DNA from: Monosiga brevicollis MX1
Taxonomy: Eukaryota > Opisthokonta > Choanoflagellata > Craspedida > Salpingoecidae
DNA length: 64,000 bases
Reading direction: 5' to 3'
Assembly (NCBI RefSeq): GCF_000002865.3
Contig: NW_001865060.1
Location: 52,682-116,681, forward strand
In this document: positions 22,501-34,569 of the stretch, piece after piece
How positions within the stretch are numbered: position 1 is the stretch's first letter
Layout of the letters: the number at the start of each line of letters is the position of its first letter
Program-made: the position numbers and the translations under genes
Notes under the pieces: generated by a model
Told to the model about the DNA's origin: nothing
What the model saw: only the letters and a program-made list of their open reading frames with translations
Databases searched by the model: none

Positions 22501-25500
22501 GCTCAGCGGGGTGGCGATTCGGCCGATGCTCTTGGCCCGCTGCGACCAGCAACGTCGGTGTCCTTTGCTGGCTGGGAGGATGAGTTGCATGGCGTCGAAC
22601 AGGTGTGTTTGTCTTTTGGGCCACCCGCGATCTGTCGTGTCCGTCTTTTTTTTTGCGTTTTCTGCCACGTCGCCCGAGGCTCCCTGATGTGCAAAATGTC
22701 ATCTCCGCACCACCAGATGATGGCGGCTGCACAAGACTTGGTGAAGCGGGTTGGCAGCGATGCCGGGTCGATAAAGCCGAGCAAAGCTCGGGGCAAGGCA
22801 CCACGGGGCGACGACGACGGGCACCAATCCTCGGGCGGCGAGGATGTTGATGATGCTGAAGGTCTCGAGTCTCCTTCAACGCCGCGTCGCTGGGCGCGTA
22901 GCAAGTCAAGCAAGTCGAACAAATCAAGCGACAGCATGCCGGGCGAGGATGATGATGACACTGCAGCAGACGTGGAGTTTGATGGTGATGCCCAGAACAT
23001 CAACGAAGACGGCGACGCTGACGGCGACGGCGACGAAGAGGACGGTGCTGAAAACGAAGAGGATGAGGATGGCACTCGCAATGTTGACATGGACGGCGAG
23101 GAGGCCGATGAAGACCACGATGACGACGACGACGACGTTCTTGACGGCGATGATGACAACGAGAATGATGTTGTTGACGAAGACGACGATGACGATGATG
23201 ATGTTGAAGATCTCGACGCACGTCCTGTAGCGCAAAGACGGGTCTCCAACAACTTGCACGCGCAGCTGGTCAAGCAAATTTCGGATCAGATCAAGGCACA
23301 AGAATCCCTTTTACTGCGCTTGACTACGACCAACCGTGAGCTTGAATCACAACGCGTCTTGTATGAGCGACGACTGGCCCTCGTCGAGGACGAGAAGCAG
23401 AAGATTGCGGCGGATCGTGATCGCTTGCGTTCCGCATTGGCGGAAATCAGCGGTCAAAAAACCTCTCATGCGGACCAAATTCGCCGGGAGTATCAACGCC
23501 AGCTAGCCGAGCTGCAATCTCGTGCCCAGCGCATCGAGAAAGACAAGCTCGAGCAGCAACGTTTGGAGCAGAGTCGCAATCGGGCTGCAGCGCAGATCGA
23601 CTCCCTGCGTACCAGCATTCAGACTGCCAAGCGTCAGCGCAAGGAAATGATCGAGCAAGCGCAGCAAGAAATGCGTCGTAACCGCGAGCAGGCTCGCGAG
23701 CATGAGCGTGAGATCAACCGCCTTCGTCGCGAGAATGCCAAGACCAAGACCGAAGCCAGCCGCTTGGAACGTTTGGTTACCAACAAAGACATTGCCCATG
23801 CACGTGCCCTTGAGGAGAACAAGCGCCTCAAGGCTCGCCTGCGCGACAATCAACCTGCCTCCCGCACCAAGCAGAGCCAGTCTTCACCGTGGCGCAACGT
23901 CAAGCGCAACGCAACCAAGCAGGTGACCAAAGACCCTGTGCGCGTCAAGCGAAAGAGTGACAAACTACACATGGAAGTCAAACGTGCGGTGCATTATCAA
24001 ATGACGAAACGCCGCATTGAGAGCTTGGTGGCCAAACGTGAGCAAGAGCTCATGACGGAGCGCAAAGAGTATCAAGCACGCAAACAGGAGCTGGAAAGTG
24101 CTGGTGTCACCCCGGATGACCCTCGGATGCATGACATCAACGAAGAGCTTGAACGCATCGAGATGGAGGTGGACTACACCACCGACATGCTCAAGGATGA
24201 GCAGACAGAGTTGCTGACGCTTGAGGCCGCCGGCATTCGTGGGTGCTCGGATGTGGATGAGATCTCCGAGCAGGGCGCGAAACTGATGAGCGATACCACA
24301 CCCTGGGAGAGCCGTGAGTTGCTGAAGCAATTTTTCACCATGCTGGTGCTCAATCAAATGGCCTCGGAACGCACTCGGCAGCGTGTCAAGGAACTTGAGC
24401 TTGAGACCGAGCATAAGGATGCCATCTTGCAGAGCCTGGCTGTTTCCAGCATGGCCGGAGGCCGTGTGACTGAATTGGCCAGCGATGAGGAGAGCAAAGC
24501 TACGGAACGTCCTCGTGCCACAACGGCACAGTCAGCACTGGCGCGTAACAACGTAGGGTCAGCTGCCGTCTCGACGGGGTTGCAAGCCGAATCCTCGCCA
24601 TCAGTCACGACACCTGGTCCAAGCTCGCTCAACTCTAGCGCGGGGGCTGAGACGAGCACGCCCCAAAGTTCTGGCACGCCGCAGAGCACTCCGACGAGTG
24701 CCGATCAGGATGGGCTTTCTGATTCGGCCAAGAAGCGCCGCATTCCACGCTTCACCTTTAGGCGTCGCACAGCCTCTAGTGCAGCGTCAATTGCGCCAGG
24801 AACACCAGAAACCAAGCCATCAGACTTTTCCTCCAGCCTGCGCGGAAATAAGCCGGGGCGCAAGGTGGTTGAGGAGGTGGCAGATGCCATTGTTGCCGAG
24901 CGACGCATACCGCGTCGTGCTCAGTGGCTGACGCCGGTGGCCACCATCCAAGGACATAGTGATGAGGTTTTGTGCGTGGCTGCCCTCGATACCGTCGTTG
25001 TGACAGGCTCCAAGGATCGCACCATGCGCATCTGGGACTTGAACGCCGGCAAATTGGTGAAGAACTGCGGCAAGCACGAACACTATGTGCAAGCTGTGGC
25101 CCACATCCCCTCACAGATGTTTTCCGCCTCCAATAACGTGGTGCGCATCTGGGATGCGCGCACAGCGCACTCGGTCAACCGCTTCAGCATGCGCAAGCGC
25201 TCAGCAATTTCAGCCATGCAAGTGTCTTCCGATGGTTCCTTGCTCTACGTTGCAGCCGACAAGGTATGTCGAGTCGTGTTTTTGGTCGAGCGTGCATGTG
25301 TGTGGGTGGTTAGCGGCGTACATTTCTCATCTCTGTGCGTGTGTTCTGGCGATTAGTATCTACGCATCTGGGATCTGCGCATGAGCTCGGAGCTGGACGT
25401 CATTACGTTCCGTGGCAAGGTTGATGCCCTGGCGCTGAGCCCAACTGGTAGCTCGTTGGCCCTGAGCTGTCTCGATCACAAAGTCCGCATCTTTGACACA

Positions 25501-26864
25501 CACGATCCCTTCAATCAAAAGCCGCAATTTCAGGTCAGTCACGTCGTCCTCCGTCTGGACGAACGGTTCGGTGCGGCGAGGGTCGAACAATGTGGCTCAC
25601 CTGTGGAATCTCTGTTTCTCCGTCTTTCCATCTCTCCATCTCTCGATCTGTCTTTCTCTTTATCTCTCCCCATTTTCTTCCATAGGTGCTGGAACCACCA
25701 CATTATTCTCGACTGCAGGCTTTGAGCTTTTGTGGGCCTCGAGTTTTGTACAGCGGCTCACATGATTGCAGGTCAGCCACGCACCGCACTGGGGAAATGG
25801 AGGCATGATACTCTGATTCTGCTTCATTATCGTGGCATAATTGTCTGGCTGCTGCGGTGCTTGTAGTATCAAAAAGTGGGGCGTCAAGGGCGATCAGTGG
25901 TATCACCAGCGCGCCACCACCGGGGCTTTTATTGGCAAGAACAGCGAGTCGATTGCCGTGTCGGCTTTGACGAGCCTGCCCCATATGGGGGCCATCGTGT
26001 CTGGCTCGGCCAAGGGTGGAATCAAGATGTGGGACGTCACCACGGGTGCAATGTTGGAGGAGCACAATATGCACTCGGACGCCATCCATGGTCTGGCCGC
26101 AACTAACCAGCACGTTCTTTCGGCCTCGGCTGATAAAACTGTCAAGGTGCGCAAGAAGAACCATTGCGCTGCTGTTCCTGTCATTCTTTGTTGTGCGTTC
26201 TGGTGTGTTCATGTGCTATTGTTTTGCGACCCCTCCCCGTTAGGTTTGGGCGTACACCGATGCGCGTGCGGCCAACGAGCAAGCAGCGCAAGCAGTGACC
26301 AATCAGCCGGTGATGGACATGCGCAATTCACCTACTTTCTCACGCGGTAACACCGTGGTATTGTCGTCGGAAGACGTGGGGCTGTTGCATACAGTTCCAT
26401 CGGCACGATCGCTGGCACGGGGCATGGAGGATGACGACTACTCCTCGGACGATTCGAATCGTACCTACAGTGTGGATGACGAACAGGACCGAGCTGCGCG
26501 CATGGATGCGCTGGCGCCCATGCGACTGATGACGGGTCACAGCCGGGAGCACCGGTATGCGCCCGACGAGCAGGCCAAGAGCGTGTCACCTGATCCAACT
26601 GCGGGTCGACTGCGGCTCTCTGTGCACGAATCTTCCTTGTACAATCGCGGCTCGCGGCCAGGAAGTGCTCGCCGCAGTGAAGACGGACGTGACAATCGCT
26701 TCCGTGCATACAACACTGACACCGGGCCTCGGCGTTGGGAAGACGAGGCCGAGTACGGCCAGTCACCAATCCGACGCAGTGGCTCAGTACGAAGCCAGAG
26801 TCGCCTCCAGTCTTATGGCACCAATACCAGCACTGCCACAACGCACTACGAGCTGAGCTTGTAG
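19527..26864 (+). CDS. KIF21: KIF21/kinesin-4-type motor with WD40 tail
   Basis: Sixteen exons, about 1842 residues. The motor (about 10-405) has VAVRVRPL, the P-loop AYGQ|TGSGKT split by an intron, switch [11 protein letters not shown], and switch II VDLAGSER. Then [27 protein letters not shown] and [14 protein letters not shown] follow. A 50-residue insert rich in Pro, Glu and Thr precedes switch II, where KIF21 motors also carry an insert. After the motor come a coiled coil (about 445-480), an Asp/Glu-rich stretch (about 681-773), a long coiled coil (about 785-1105), and a WD40 propeller (about 1345-1695; [29 protein letters not shown]). A Ser/Arg-rich tail ends the protein. The order fits KIF21, a plus-end motor that limits microtubule growth. 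Exons: 19527-19694, 19834-19941, 20067-20201, 20299-20378, 20496-20609, 20719-20839, 20949-21143, 21251-21335, 21545-21858, 21961-22338, 22483-22602, 22717-25263, 25357-25533, 25686-25771, 25867-26146, 26244-26864. Confidence 0.92.
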
Positions 26865-27499
26865 TCTTGCCTTGTGAGTTGAGTGATGTCGCTGGACTTT
26901 TTCCCGCGCACCCACCGCCCGCTGCTCGTTGCTACCTATATTTGTGCCCAAATGCGCCGTGTTCCGTTGCGTGCTTGTCAGTGTTCCTACCTCAACATGC
27001 CGTTCTTTATGATTGGCCAATTATTAATTTCTTTCTTTTCCTCTACAGTTTCTGTTGGTATTAGCTTCATTGTCCCAGTGGTGTGCCAGCGAGGCTTTGC
27101 TGTCACATGGGATGGTTGACCCGCCATCTTGCCTAATCATTTTCTTCTTTCATTGGCATGTTCTTCTGTTTTTAAACCCATTTTGATGAGCCGACCGTAA
27201 TCGAATGTTGGTCATGCTGAAGTGGAGGTCTTACTTGTCAGTCGCGCGTCACCCAAAAAGATGAATACAGCAAATTTACAATGAGAAGAGGTGAACAGCA
27301 TGAAGCGAATAAAAAGAGAAAGAAATTGAAGACTGAGTGTGCTCAGCACCAGATCGATTGAAGAGGTCAAGCTGCAACGCCTCTGCTCGGCAGAGGTCCA
27401 ATATGCTCAAGTCAATTTTATTGACTGATTTCATGGAATGGAGCACACATCTCTGGCCGCTGCAGCTTGTGACGGATTACAAAAGGTGACGCATAGTCA
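26865..27499. other. Convergent 3' flanks of the kinesin and WD40 genes
   Basis: Sits between two convergent stop codons. The plus strand has AATAAA near 27308. The minus strand has AATAAA at 27417-27422. No exon is supported. Confidence 0.6.
27417..27422 (-). terminator. Polyadenylation signal for the WD40 gene
   Basis: TTTATT on the plus strand reads AATAAA on the minus strand, 78 bp beyond the WD40 gene's stop codon. Confidence 0.55.
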
Positions 27500-29338
27500 C
27501 TAGTATTGTGACAATTCTGAGCGCGCCTCCAACACGGCCTGATTGCTCTGCCGCCAAGCATAGGCGCCATTTTTCCACAAACAGATGGTCTAGGCATGCA
27601 AATAAAAAGCGAGCAGGTTGACCAAAGGTGAGGCGGCGAGAGGAGGAGGAGAAGGAGGAGGAGGAGGGGGAGGAGAGCAAAGAGGGGAAGGGGGCATAGT
27701 CTAGACTCACGCCATCGGCCAGGCCAACGGCCAATGTGTGGGGGTTGACGACGAGCGATTGCACGGGGGAGCACTCGTGCTGTAAGTGTCCAATGCAAAT
27801 TGCGGGCGCCGGATGCGCTGGGCGATCTGACCGACCACTTCTATGCCAAGGTCAATGGGCATTGCCCGCACAGGATGAGAAGTGACAGGGCAAAGGGGCA
27901 GCATAGGGCGCGTTGTTGATGCCATTTCGGAGCGAATGCGAGGGTGACGTACCCGACACGTGCACCCACGGCGGGAATTGCAACCTGGCCCTTCAGAGCA
28001 GCCATGTATGGGGATTGGAGGAGTTGTTCCGCACAGCGCACAGGATCATCGGGGTGTTGTGCGTCAGAGAAGAGATGAGCCACAGACCAGACCTTTATGG
28101 TGTCATCTGTACCTTGGGTCATGAGGACGCGACCGAGGGCCAGGGGATGAAGGGTTGTGATTTTGGCGTCCATGGCGTTTTTGAGTGTGAAAAGACAGGC
28201 GTGTGGCGCGGCAAGTTCGTAAACGCGGAGCTCTTTGACACAGGCGAGGGCAACAAGGTGGTTGCCTAGGCCAGCGATGGCGGTGACGGCAGTGGAGTTT
28301 GTCCGGCGTCCGTCCGACTCGACGATGGTAGTGGAGACGCGAAAGGTGGGGGACAAGCTGGTGCGGGAGAAGATGACAGCGCCGGTGTAGGTGCCGACGC
28401 CAAAGAGCTTGTCGTTGAGCACGTTCATAACGAGGGGCAGCTCTGAGGCGAGGGGTAAGCTGGTGGAGCCGGCGCGGCGACGATCAAACGAGTTGACCAG
28501 ATCGGGTTGCACGTCGAAAATTTCGACGCTGGCGCTGGTCAGGGCAGCAATTTTGAACTCTGATATGATGAGGAGACGCTCGATTTCGGGCCGGTCATCC
28601 TCTTGGGCTTGGTAGCCATTTGCGCTGCCATGTGCACTGCTGCTGCTACTGTTGCTTCGGGTGAGGGGGATGGCTTGGCGGGGGTCCACCAGTACGGGCT
28701 CGCCTTGGTCGTCAACCACGGCGAATTGGCAGCCACCCAAGCAGATGGAAGCTGATCCAATGGCAACAGCGTGGTTGATGGCCCCGAGTTCATGTGGGCG
28801 GCACTGCAGAATGAGGACGGGCCAAGGGGCAAGAGCAAACAATGGTGAATAAAGCAGTGAAGATGGGCATGGAGCAACGGGGGGGCAAGGTTCAAACACG
28901 CACGAGGCGGAGCGTGTAGTCGTTGTTGTAGATGCGCAGCTTGCCGTCATGGGTGACAACGACGATGGAGCCATCTGTGCGCCCGTGTGGCATGAGGCAA
29001 AAAGAGGGCGAATCGTGAGGCAAGCAGCGTGAGGGTGTGGAGTTGCGGCAGCGGGATGGGTCAAGCGCACCGTGCGTCAAGCACATGGCCACGACATGGG
29101 CATGAAGCGGTTGGTATTGGTGAACGAGACGGCCTTCATCCGTGTTGTGAATCTGAATGTCACCTTGATCACTCGCGGAGATGATGGATTTGGGAGGCAC
29201 GACCAGCATTGAGGCGATGGGTTCATCATGTGTCGCCACCAGTTGGAGGTGAGTAAAGGGATTAAGCTCGAGTCGAGGCGGGAGTTCTTCCTCTTCGGGC
29301 TTGCGTGCGCCTCCGATCCTTCGACGGAGGGACATCAT
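27500..29338 (-). CDS. WD40 beta-propeller protein of unknown function
   Basis: Five exons on the minus strand: 29338-29071, 28974-28904, 28803-27953, 27840-27711 and 27589-27500; phases close and give about 469 residues. Repeats of the WD40 type are visible: MLVVPPKSIISASDQGDIQIHN, DGSIVVVTHDGKLRIYNND (split by an intron), MTQGTDDTIKVWSVAHLF, and the final VNPHTLAVGLADG|TICLWKNG. A Ser-rich, disordered loop sits about residue 160. The propeller fills the whole protein and no other domain is present, so it is probably a scaffold, but no family was recognised. The start is the first of two adjacent ATGs. A T-rich stretch ending in CAG 42-45 bases upstream looks like a splice acceptor, so a 5' UTR exon or an earlier coding exon is possible. 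Confidence 0.78.
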
Positions 29339-29529
29339 CGTGCAAAGGTCGCGCCCCGCCTCGGCGGACTGTCCAAAAAAAGCAAAGGTCACTCGTGGAT
29401 GCGCGTGCGGCAGAGAGCCGTGACCTTGTTGCCAAAAGACGACTCGAGCACAGAGCAGACTACCTCAGTCAACGCCGGAGTTGGCGGCCAAGGCAGAGAC
29501 GGAAGTCGAGGAGGTAGAAGAACCCAGGC

Positions 29530-29880
29530 CGAAGAATGAAGAGGGTGGTCGTGGAGTAGGTGGAGGGGGCAGTCGTAGAGGAGGGTAGAAGAAGGAGGTA
29601 GAGGGGGTTTAGTAGAGGAGGGTAGTAGTCGAGGAGCAGGGTGGTAGTAGAAGGAGGTAGAGGTGGGTTAGTAGAGGAGGGAAGTAGTAGAATAAGGTAG
29701 AGGAGGAGGTGGAGGAGGAGGAGAAGGTAGAGCAGGGTAGAGGAGGGTAGTAGTCGAGGAGGAGGGTGGTAGTAGAAGGAGGTTGAGGTGGGGTAGTAGA
29801 GGAGGGTAGTAGGAGGAGGAGGTAGAGCAGGGTAGAGGAGGTAGAGGAGGTAGAGGAGGGCAGCAGTCAAAAAGGTAGAA
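29530..29880 (+). repeat. C-poor G/A/T minisatellite (GTAGAGGAGG-like units)
   Basis: Imperfect units of about 10-13 bases (GGTAGAGGAGG, GTAGTAGTCGAGG, AGAAGGAGGTAGAGG) repeat for roughly 350 bp, with strong strand asymmetry. Several GGG runs are present. The opposite strand reads as a Leu/Pro/Tyr-rich frame only because of the repeat. Confidence 0.85.
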
Positions 29881-29951
29881 GAGAGGAAGCAAAAAGAAAA
29901 AAGAAAAAAAAAAAAAAAGACAAAAAGCAAGATGTTGTGTTTGTCACAAGC

Positions 29952-29954
<3 letters not shown>

Positions 29955-30013
<59 letters not shown>
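29955..30013. repeat. (CA)n microsatellite
   Basis: About 29 uninterrupted CA units between an A-rich stretch and the upstream region of the small coiled-coil gene. Confidence 0.95.
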
Positions 30014-30016
<3 letters not shown>

Positions 30017-30271
30017 ACGTTATGATTATTTTGTTCAAGGGGGACGGGGACGAGCCAGAGGGGGATGGCGACGGGGGTGGGGGTGGTCGGTGTTGGGCAA
30101 GAGCGGGAGGAGAAGGAGGAGGAGAAGGAGGAGGAGCTGCTGCGTCGGGGGTTGTGGTTGATGTACGTGAGAGGGGTTGCGTGGCTTGTGGCATGCGCGT
30201 TGGGGTGGTGGGATGATGGTGAAAACCTCACAGAGTTGTTGTTGGTGCTGTGCATGGTCTGATGTGAGCAG

Positions 30272-31282
30272 ATTGGAGGAGTATGAGGCTCAGAATGATG
30301 TGCTTCGCCAGCGCCTGACGCCAAGCACCAGGTGAGCTTGAAATGGCCATGATGAGACTTGACAGGAATGGAAATGGTTGTGGCGAGAGGACCGGGTTGC
30401 TGTTGTTGTTGCATCGATGCTCATTTTGGCCGTTGTTTGGCGTGCACTGACAGGTCCGAGTCGGTGCAAGACGTGCAGGCACAAGCTGCAGCGCTGAGGC
30501 AGGCCGTGGGCGCCCTTGACAGTCTACCGTCCACCAAGCTGGATGCGACCTTGCTGCGCCACCTTTTCGAAATGACCCAGGACGTGAAGGTCACGCGCAA
30601 AAAGCACACAAAGGCTCGCAATTCGCTACGATCGGTGCGATGCGCCCGTCAAAAGCATCTGGCCCTTTGTCGGGCAGAAAAGCAAGGGCGTCGGCCCAAA
30701 TAGCACTGCTTCTCACACCTGGTGCATGGGCATGCTCTCGGCTTGATGGTGATGAAACCTCCACAGGTGGCACGGGACGAGTGGAACACGTGTGCTCGGC
30801 TCAAACAGCAGATAAGCGGTCAGTCAGTGCGCACAGTTCCTCCCAGCCGCTCGCACAGCGAGTAACATGGTTTCAAGCCCGCTTCAAGTACACACGTGCG
30901 CGAGGTTTCCACCCTGCTTCTTGCACTTTATTTGACAGTTTTCTTTGCTCCTTTGCTGTGGCACAGAGCTGGAGCGAGAGTTGAATGAGCTGCAGCCGCT
31001 CCAAGCATTTGCCCAGCTTCAGCCCCTGGAGGCCGAGCACGCACGCCTGGCACAACAAATCAAAGGTACGCGGGTGTTGCCAAGCGGCGAGGCGTCTGGA
31101 GTAAGCACAAAAGACATTGCCATCAAGCCGCTGGTCCTCGTCGATCAACTCATGGTGCGCTCTCTCTTTTTTTCCCCCCGTGTCACCTCGATCGACCAGT
31201 TGAGAGTGAGACACTAGATGAGCTCCAGGCTGAGTTGGAGGTGCTTTCCCGATCCCAGTCAAGGAGCCAAAGCCAAAACTGA
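30272..31282 (+). CDS. Small coiled-coil protein, 5' end unresolved
   Basis: Five exons are visible: 30272-30331, 30454-30634, 30767-30818, 30967-31065 and 31200-31282; phases close, giving about 158 residues. The sequence is alpha-helical and charged: LEEYEAQNDVLRQRL, then a Gln/Ala-rich helix, DEWNTCARLKQQ, ELERELNELQPL, and DELQAELEVLSRSQSRSQSQN before the stop. The first visible exon needs two more bases upstream and has no in-frame ATG, so at least one exon is missing from this model. I found no convincing donor in the repeat-rich 400 bp before it. No family recognised; kinetochore, augmin and ciliary coiled-coil subunits can look like this. Confidence 0.62.
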
Positions 31283-32133
31283 GTTTTCAAATGGGTGGGC
31301 AACCCCTGCACACATGACCACAGCAGTTGCTGTTTCGACAGTCCATGCTAATACGAGTGTGGTGAATTGAATTAACCGATCCCGAGCTCAGATGGAGGAT
31401 CAGATCAAAGATGTAAAAAAGCCAAGCCATACGTCCAAGCCGGCAGCCAGCATGAGCACCCCAGGCCAATGCCAGGGCACATACAGCACCACCGACACGG
31501 CGCCCGCATCCATCAATTTGTACCACAAACGGACTTCAAAACCGAGAGCATGAGTTGATTTTGCATGGAAAGAGAGAGAGAGAGGAGAGGGAGAGAGGGA
31601 GAGAGGGAGAAAGAGATCTTGCATCACCGGTCGCTCTCGTGTGCAGAGGGCAGCCGGGGTCTGCGCGTTGAGGCCGTGGAAGAAGACGTACTTGTTGTGC
31701 AGGGGGAAAAACTAAAAAGCTGGCTGGTTGTATCAAGCCGGCTTCAGGGTTCAGCAGATCATGCACGGCTGCGCTGCCGTTTTGACAGGTTGCGCGTTGT
31801 CCGTGTCATACAGGGAGATGGTGCAAGACCATGTGTGCGTATGCAGGTGTGATCACTTCAAGGTATAGTCAAGCTAAACGTCACGTGCATGTGTGCAAGC
31901 CACCCAAAGTGAGGAAAGCATGTGATGAGATCGCACATGTCACGCCATTGCAGTCTCTCACTTGTCTCTGGTTTAGATCTGGCTACAGGACTATTCTCTG
32001 AAATCAACGTTATATCCCATTGCCACGACGACACTTTGATGACTCACGTCTCCCTCTCTCTCTGCTTGAACCACTCGCCCCCCGGCCTTTCTCTGACACG
32101 ACACTGTCAACGACTTCACTTTTTTTTTTCTCT

Positions 32134-32168
<35 letters not shown>

Positions 32169-32362
32169 CCTTCAAGGTCAGTCCCGCCACCCCGGCCCGG
32201 CCAGATCCGCGCCGCAAACGGGCCTTGTCGTAATCGGGTTCTTGAGTATCATTCGCCACGGCCTGGCTTGGTTTCCTGTCGTCGAATCTACACGGCTGCT
32301 CTGCCATCGCTTCTCGAGTGTCGCTCACGTGCTCGTGCGGGTTTCGCTTGTGGGGAATGTAG
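31283..32362. other. Intergenic region, no gene supported
   Basis: Holds a (GA)n tract (about 31567-31617) and, nearer the desaturase, a GCCGAC hexanucleotide array (about 32134-32166). A TAG directly before the desaturase ATG looks like an acceptor, so a 5' UTR exon may lie here. Short open frames near 31565-31850 on both strands have no recognisable features. Confidence 0.5.
32134..32166 (+). repeat. GCCGAC hexanucleotide array
   Basis: Five perfect GCCGAC units directly follow a poly-T/CT tract, about 200 bp before the desaturase start codon. Confidence 0.85.
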
Positions 32363-33963
32363 ATGACGGTGGCTTCCCAGGTGACCGAGGAGGTGGCAGC
32401 CGTGCCCACCAAGCACCCCCGCATGCCCACGGACACTCCGCCTTTTACCCTTGGCCAACTCAAGGTGATTCACCGCGTCTTTCCGCGTCTTTCCTTGTTA
32501 CTCGTCATGCTCTCGCTGGACGTAAACTCATCTTCTTGCATCATCCGGTTCCGCAACCATGGCCCGTTAGGCAGCCATCCCGCCCCACTGCTTTGAGCGC
32601 AACCTCTTCACTTCGATGCGCTATGTGTTCCAAGACCTTGCTGGTGTTGCCACTCTCTACTACCTCTCCACCTTTATTGATCAACTGCCCTCGTTCGCCG
32701 GCCTTTTCCTCTGGCCTCTCTATTGGTACCTCCAGGTCAGTCTCTGTTTCCCCTCTTCTTCTTCTTCTCGACGTTGGCCCTTCCTTTTCAATCCCTCCCC
32801 AAGCGCCATCCCTCCCCTTTGTCTTGCCATGCACCAATTGCTGCCCACGCACATGCTCGCTGGTTTGCGTTTCCTCTATTCCTCAACTTTGAACCCGCCT
32901 TTTCCCTTCGTTCATAGGGTGCCGTCATGACTGGTTTGTGGGTTCTGGCCCATGAGTGTGGCCACCGCGCGTTTTGCGACAACGAGACCATTGGCGATGC
33001 CGTGGGCATGATCCTCCACTCTGTACGTGCTTTCTGCCATTGGACCCCCGCATGCACTTGATCTCCCCCCCCTCTTTCTTTTTCTCGGCCGTCCTCAAAT
33101 ACCATGGTGGTCGGGCACGATGAAGCCAAACGCATCCTCGAGTCCTCTCATTGACTTTTTGTTTTGGTCTCCCTCTACCTTGACAGGCTCTCTTGGTGCC
33201 CTACCACCCCTGGCGTATCTCCCACCGCAAGCACCACTCGCGCACCAACCACATGACCGAGGATGAGGTCTTCATCCCTGACACCCGTGGTCACGAGCAC
33301 ATTGTCCCCTACGATGAGATGGTCGGCCCCGTCTCGGTCGCCCTGCGCGTCTTCTTCTGCGCTCGTATGCTTCTCTTTGGCTGGCCCGCCTACCTCTTGA
33401 CCCATGTTACTGGTCGTCAATACGGTCGCCGCACCAACCATTTTGAGCCCGAGTCTCCTCTCTTCGACAAGAAGGAGCGCGGTGGCGTGGTCCTCAGTGA
33501 CCTGGTCCTCTTCTCCTGGATCGGCTGCCTTCTCTACGCTGGTCAGACCGCTGGCTGGGGCTGGCTCTTCAAGTCTTACTTTGTTCCTTACATCATCGTC
33601 AACTTTTGGCTCGTCCTCATCACCCACCTCCAACACACGGACGTCCGCCTTCCCCACTATCGCTCCCAAGAGTGGACCTGGCTCAAGGGTGCCCTCTGCA
33701 CCATGGACCGCGACTATGGTCACCTCAACATCCTTCACCATCACATCTCCGATACCCACGTCGTCCATCACCTCTTCAGCTACCTCCCCCACTATCATGC
33801 CGAAGAGGCTTTGGCCGCCATCAAGCCCATTCTGGGCGAGTATTACCTCAAGGACTCCGTTTCCCCCGGTCTGCAGGGCGTTATGGAGGCCCTCTGGAAC
33901 AGCATGACCTACTGCCGCGTCGTCGAGAACACCGGTGAGGTCCTTTGGTTCAAGGACAGGTAA
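32363..33963 (+). CDS. FAD2: Delta-12-type (FAD2-like) membrane fatty acid desaturase
   Basis: Exons 32363-32464, 32571-32735, 32918-33022 and 33187-33963 give 382 residues, the usual FAD2 length. [16 protein letters not shown] matches the FAD2 N-terminal signature. The three histidine boxes that hold the di-iron centre are present: HECGH (101-105), HRKHH (137-141) and HVVHH (315-319). Hydrophobic stretches ([52 protein letters not shown]) fit four ER membrane spans. It should insert a second double bond into oleoyl chains of membrane phospholipids with cytochrome b5 as electron donor. Position specificity (delta-12 versus omega-3) cannot be told from sequence alone. The last exon is unusually long and free of introns. 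Confidence 0.93.
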
Positions 33964-34569
33964 AACGGCTTGCCCTCTTTGTCTTCTTGTGCCCCAAACC
34001 CGATTTGCGGTTGGATGAGCATGAGAGAATCGGTGGCAGTACCGGTTGCCGGAGAATGAGCGCCTCTGTACATGACCACACCCACCCATGTTCTTTTCCT
34101 ACTCTGACTTGCGTTGCCGGTGATAGCTGCAGCGCTCTCTGTTTTCGTTTTTTTTTTTTTTTCTTGTCTTCGATTTATGGCCTTTCTTGCGCTCCTACCA
34201 CGCCCCCTCCAATCAGTCATCCCCGTTTCTTTCCCTGTGTCGTGTCGTGTGCATGCGAGGCGCGTTGTGTTGCTCTCTTTGTCTCCTTGGTTCAACCTTG
34301 CGGAAGTGAAACAGCAATTCAGTTCCCTTCTTAGGCTCTCTCCTTCTCTCGGCTCTTTTCACATGTTGACGAAAAAGTCATGTGGGTGCGTTTTATGGAG
34401 TGTGTGAGCACGCACGCAGCGCAACCTCAAGCAAGCGAATTGGGGTTGTACAGAGGTCAAAGAAATAAAATGCCGGGTGATGTGGTGAGTACTGGAAGCT
34501 TAAAGGATGAAAGGAAAAAAGAAAAAAGAAAAAAAATTGAATAGAGAAGTAAGGCTCTCGATTTCATGT
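33964..34569. other. Convergent 3' flanks of the desaturase and eL14 genes
   Basis: About 600 bp between convergent stops. It contains a T-run (about 34149-34163) and a plus-strand AATAAA at 34464-34469 that could serve the desaturase transcript. No exon is supported. Confidence 0.6.

Larger units (their letters stand above)
29339..30271. other. Divergent intergenic region with G-rich minisatellite and (CA)n
   Basis: From about 29530 to 29880 the plus strand is a degenerate array of GTAGAGGAGG/GTAGTAG-like units, nearly free of cytosine. A-rich sequence and a (C)A dinucleotide array (about 29955-30013) follow. The first exon of the small coiled-coil gene downstream must lie in or near this region but was not identified. 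Confidence 0.65.

Noticed and set aside
22503-23301. Minus-strand Ser-rich and Ile/Val-rich frames opposite the kinesin acidic region
   Set aside because: Produced by the complementary strand of GAT/GAC repeats.
29469-30194. Leu/Pro/Tyr-rich minus-strand frame
   Set aside because: Translation of the G-rich minisatellite and CA repeat; low complexity with no domain.
31560-31860. Possible small gene over the (GA)n tract
   Set aside because: Frames on both strands are short, repeat-driven and lack splice or family support.
33175-34089. Long minus-strand open frame (304 aa) opposite the desaturase
   Set aside because: Exact antisense shadow of the long desaturase exon; no family resemblance.
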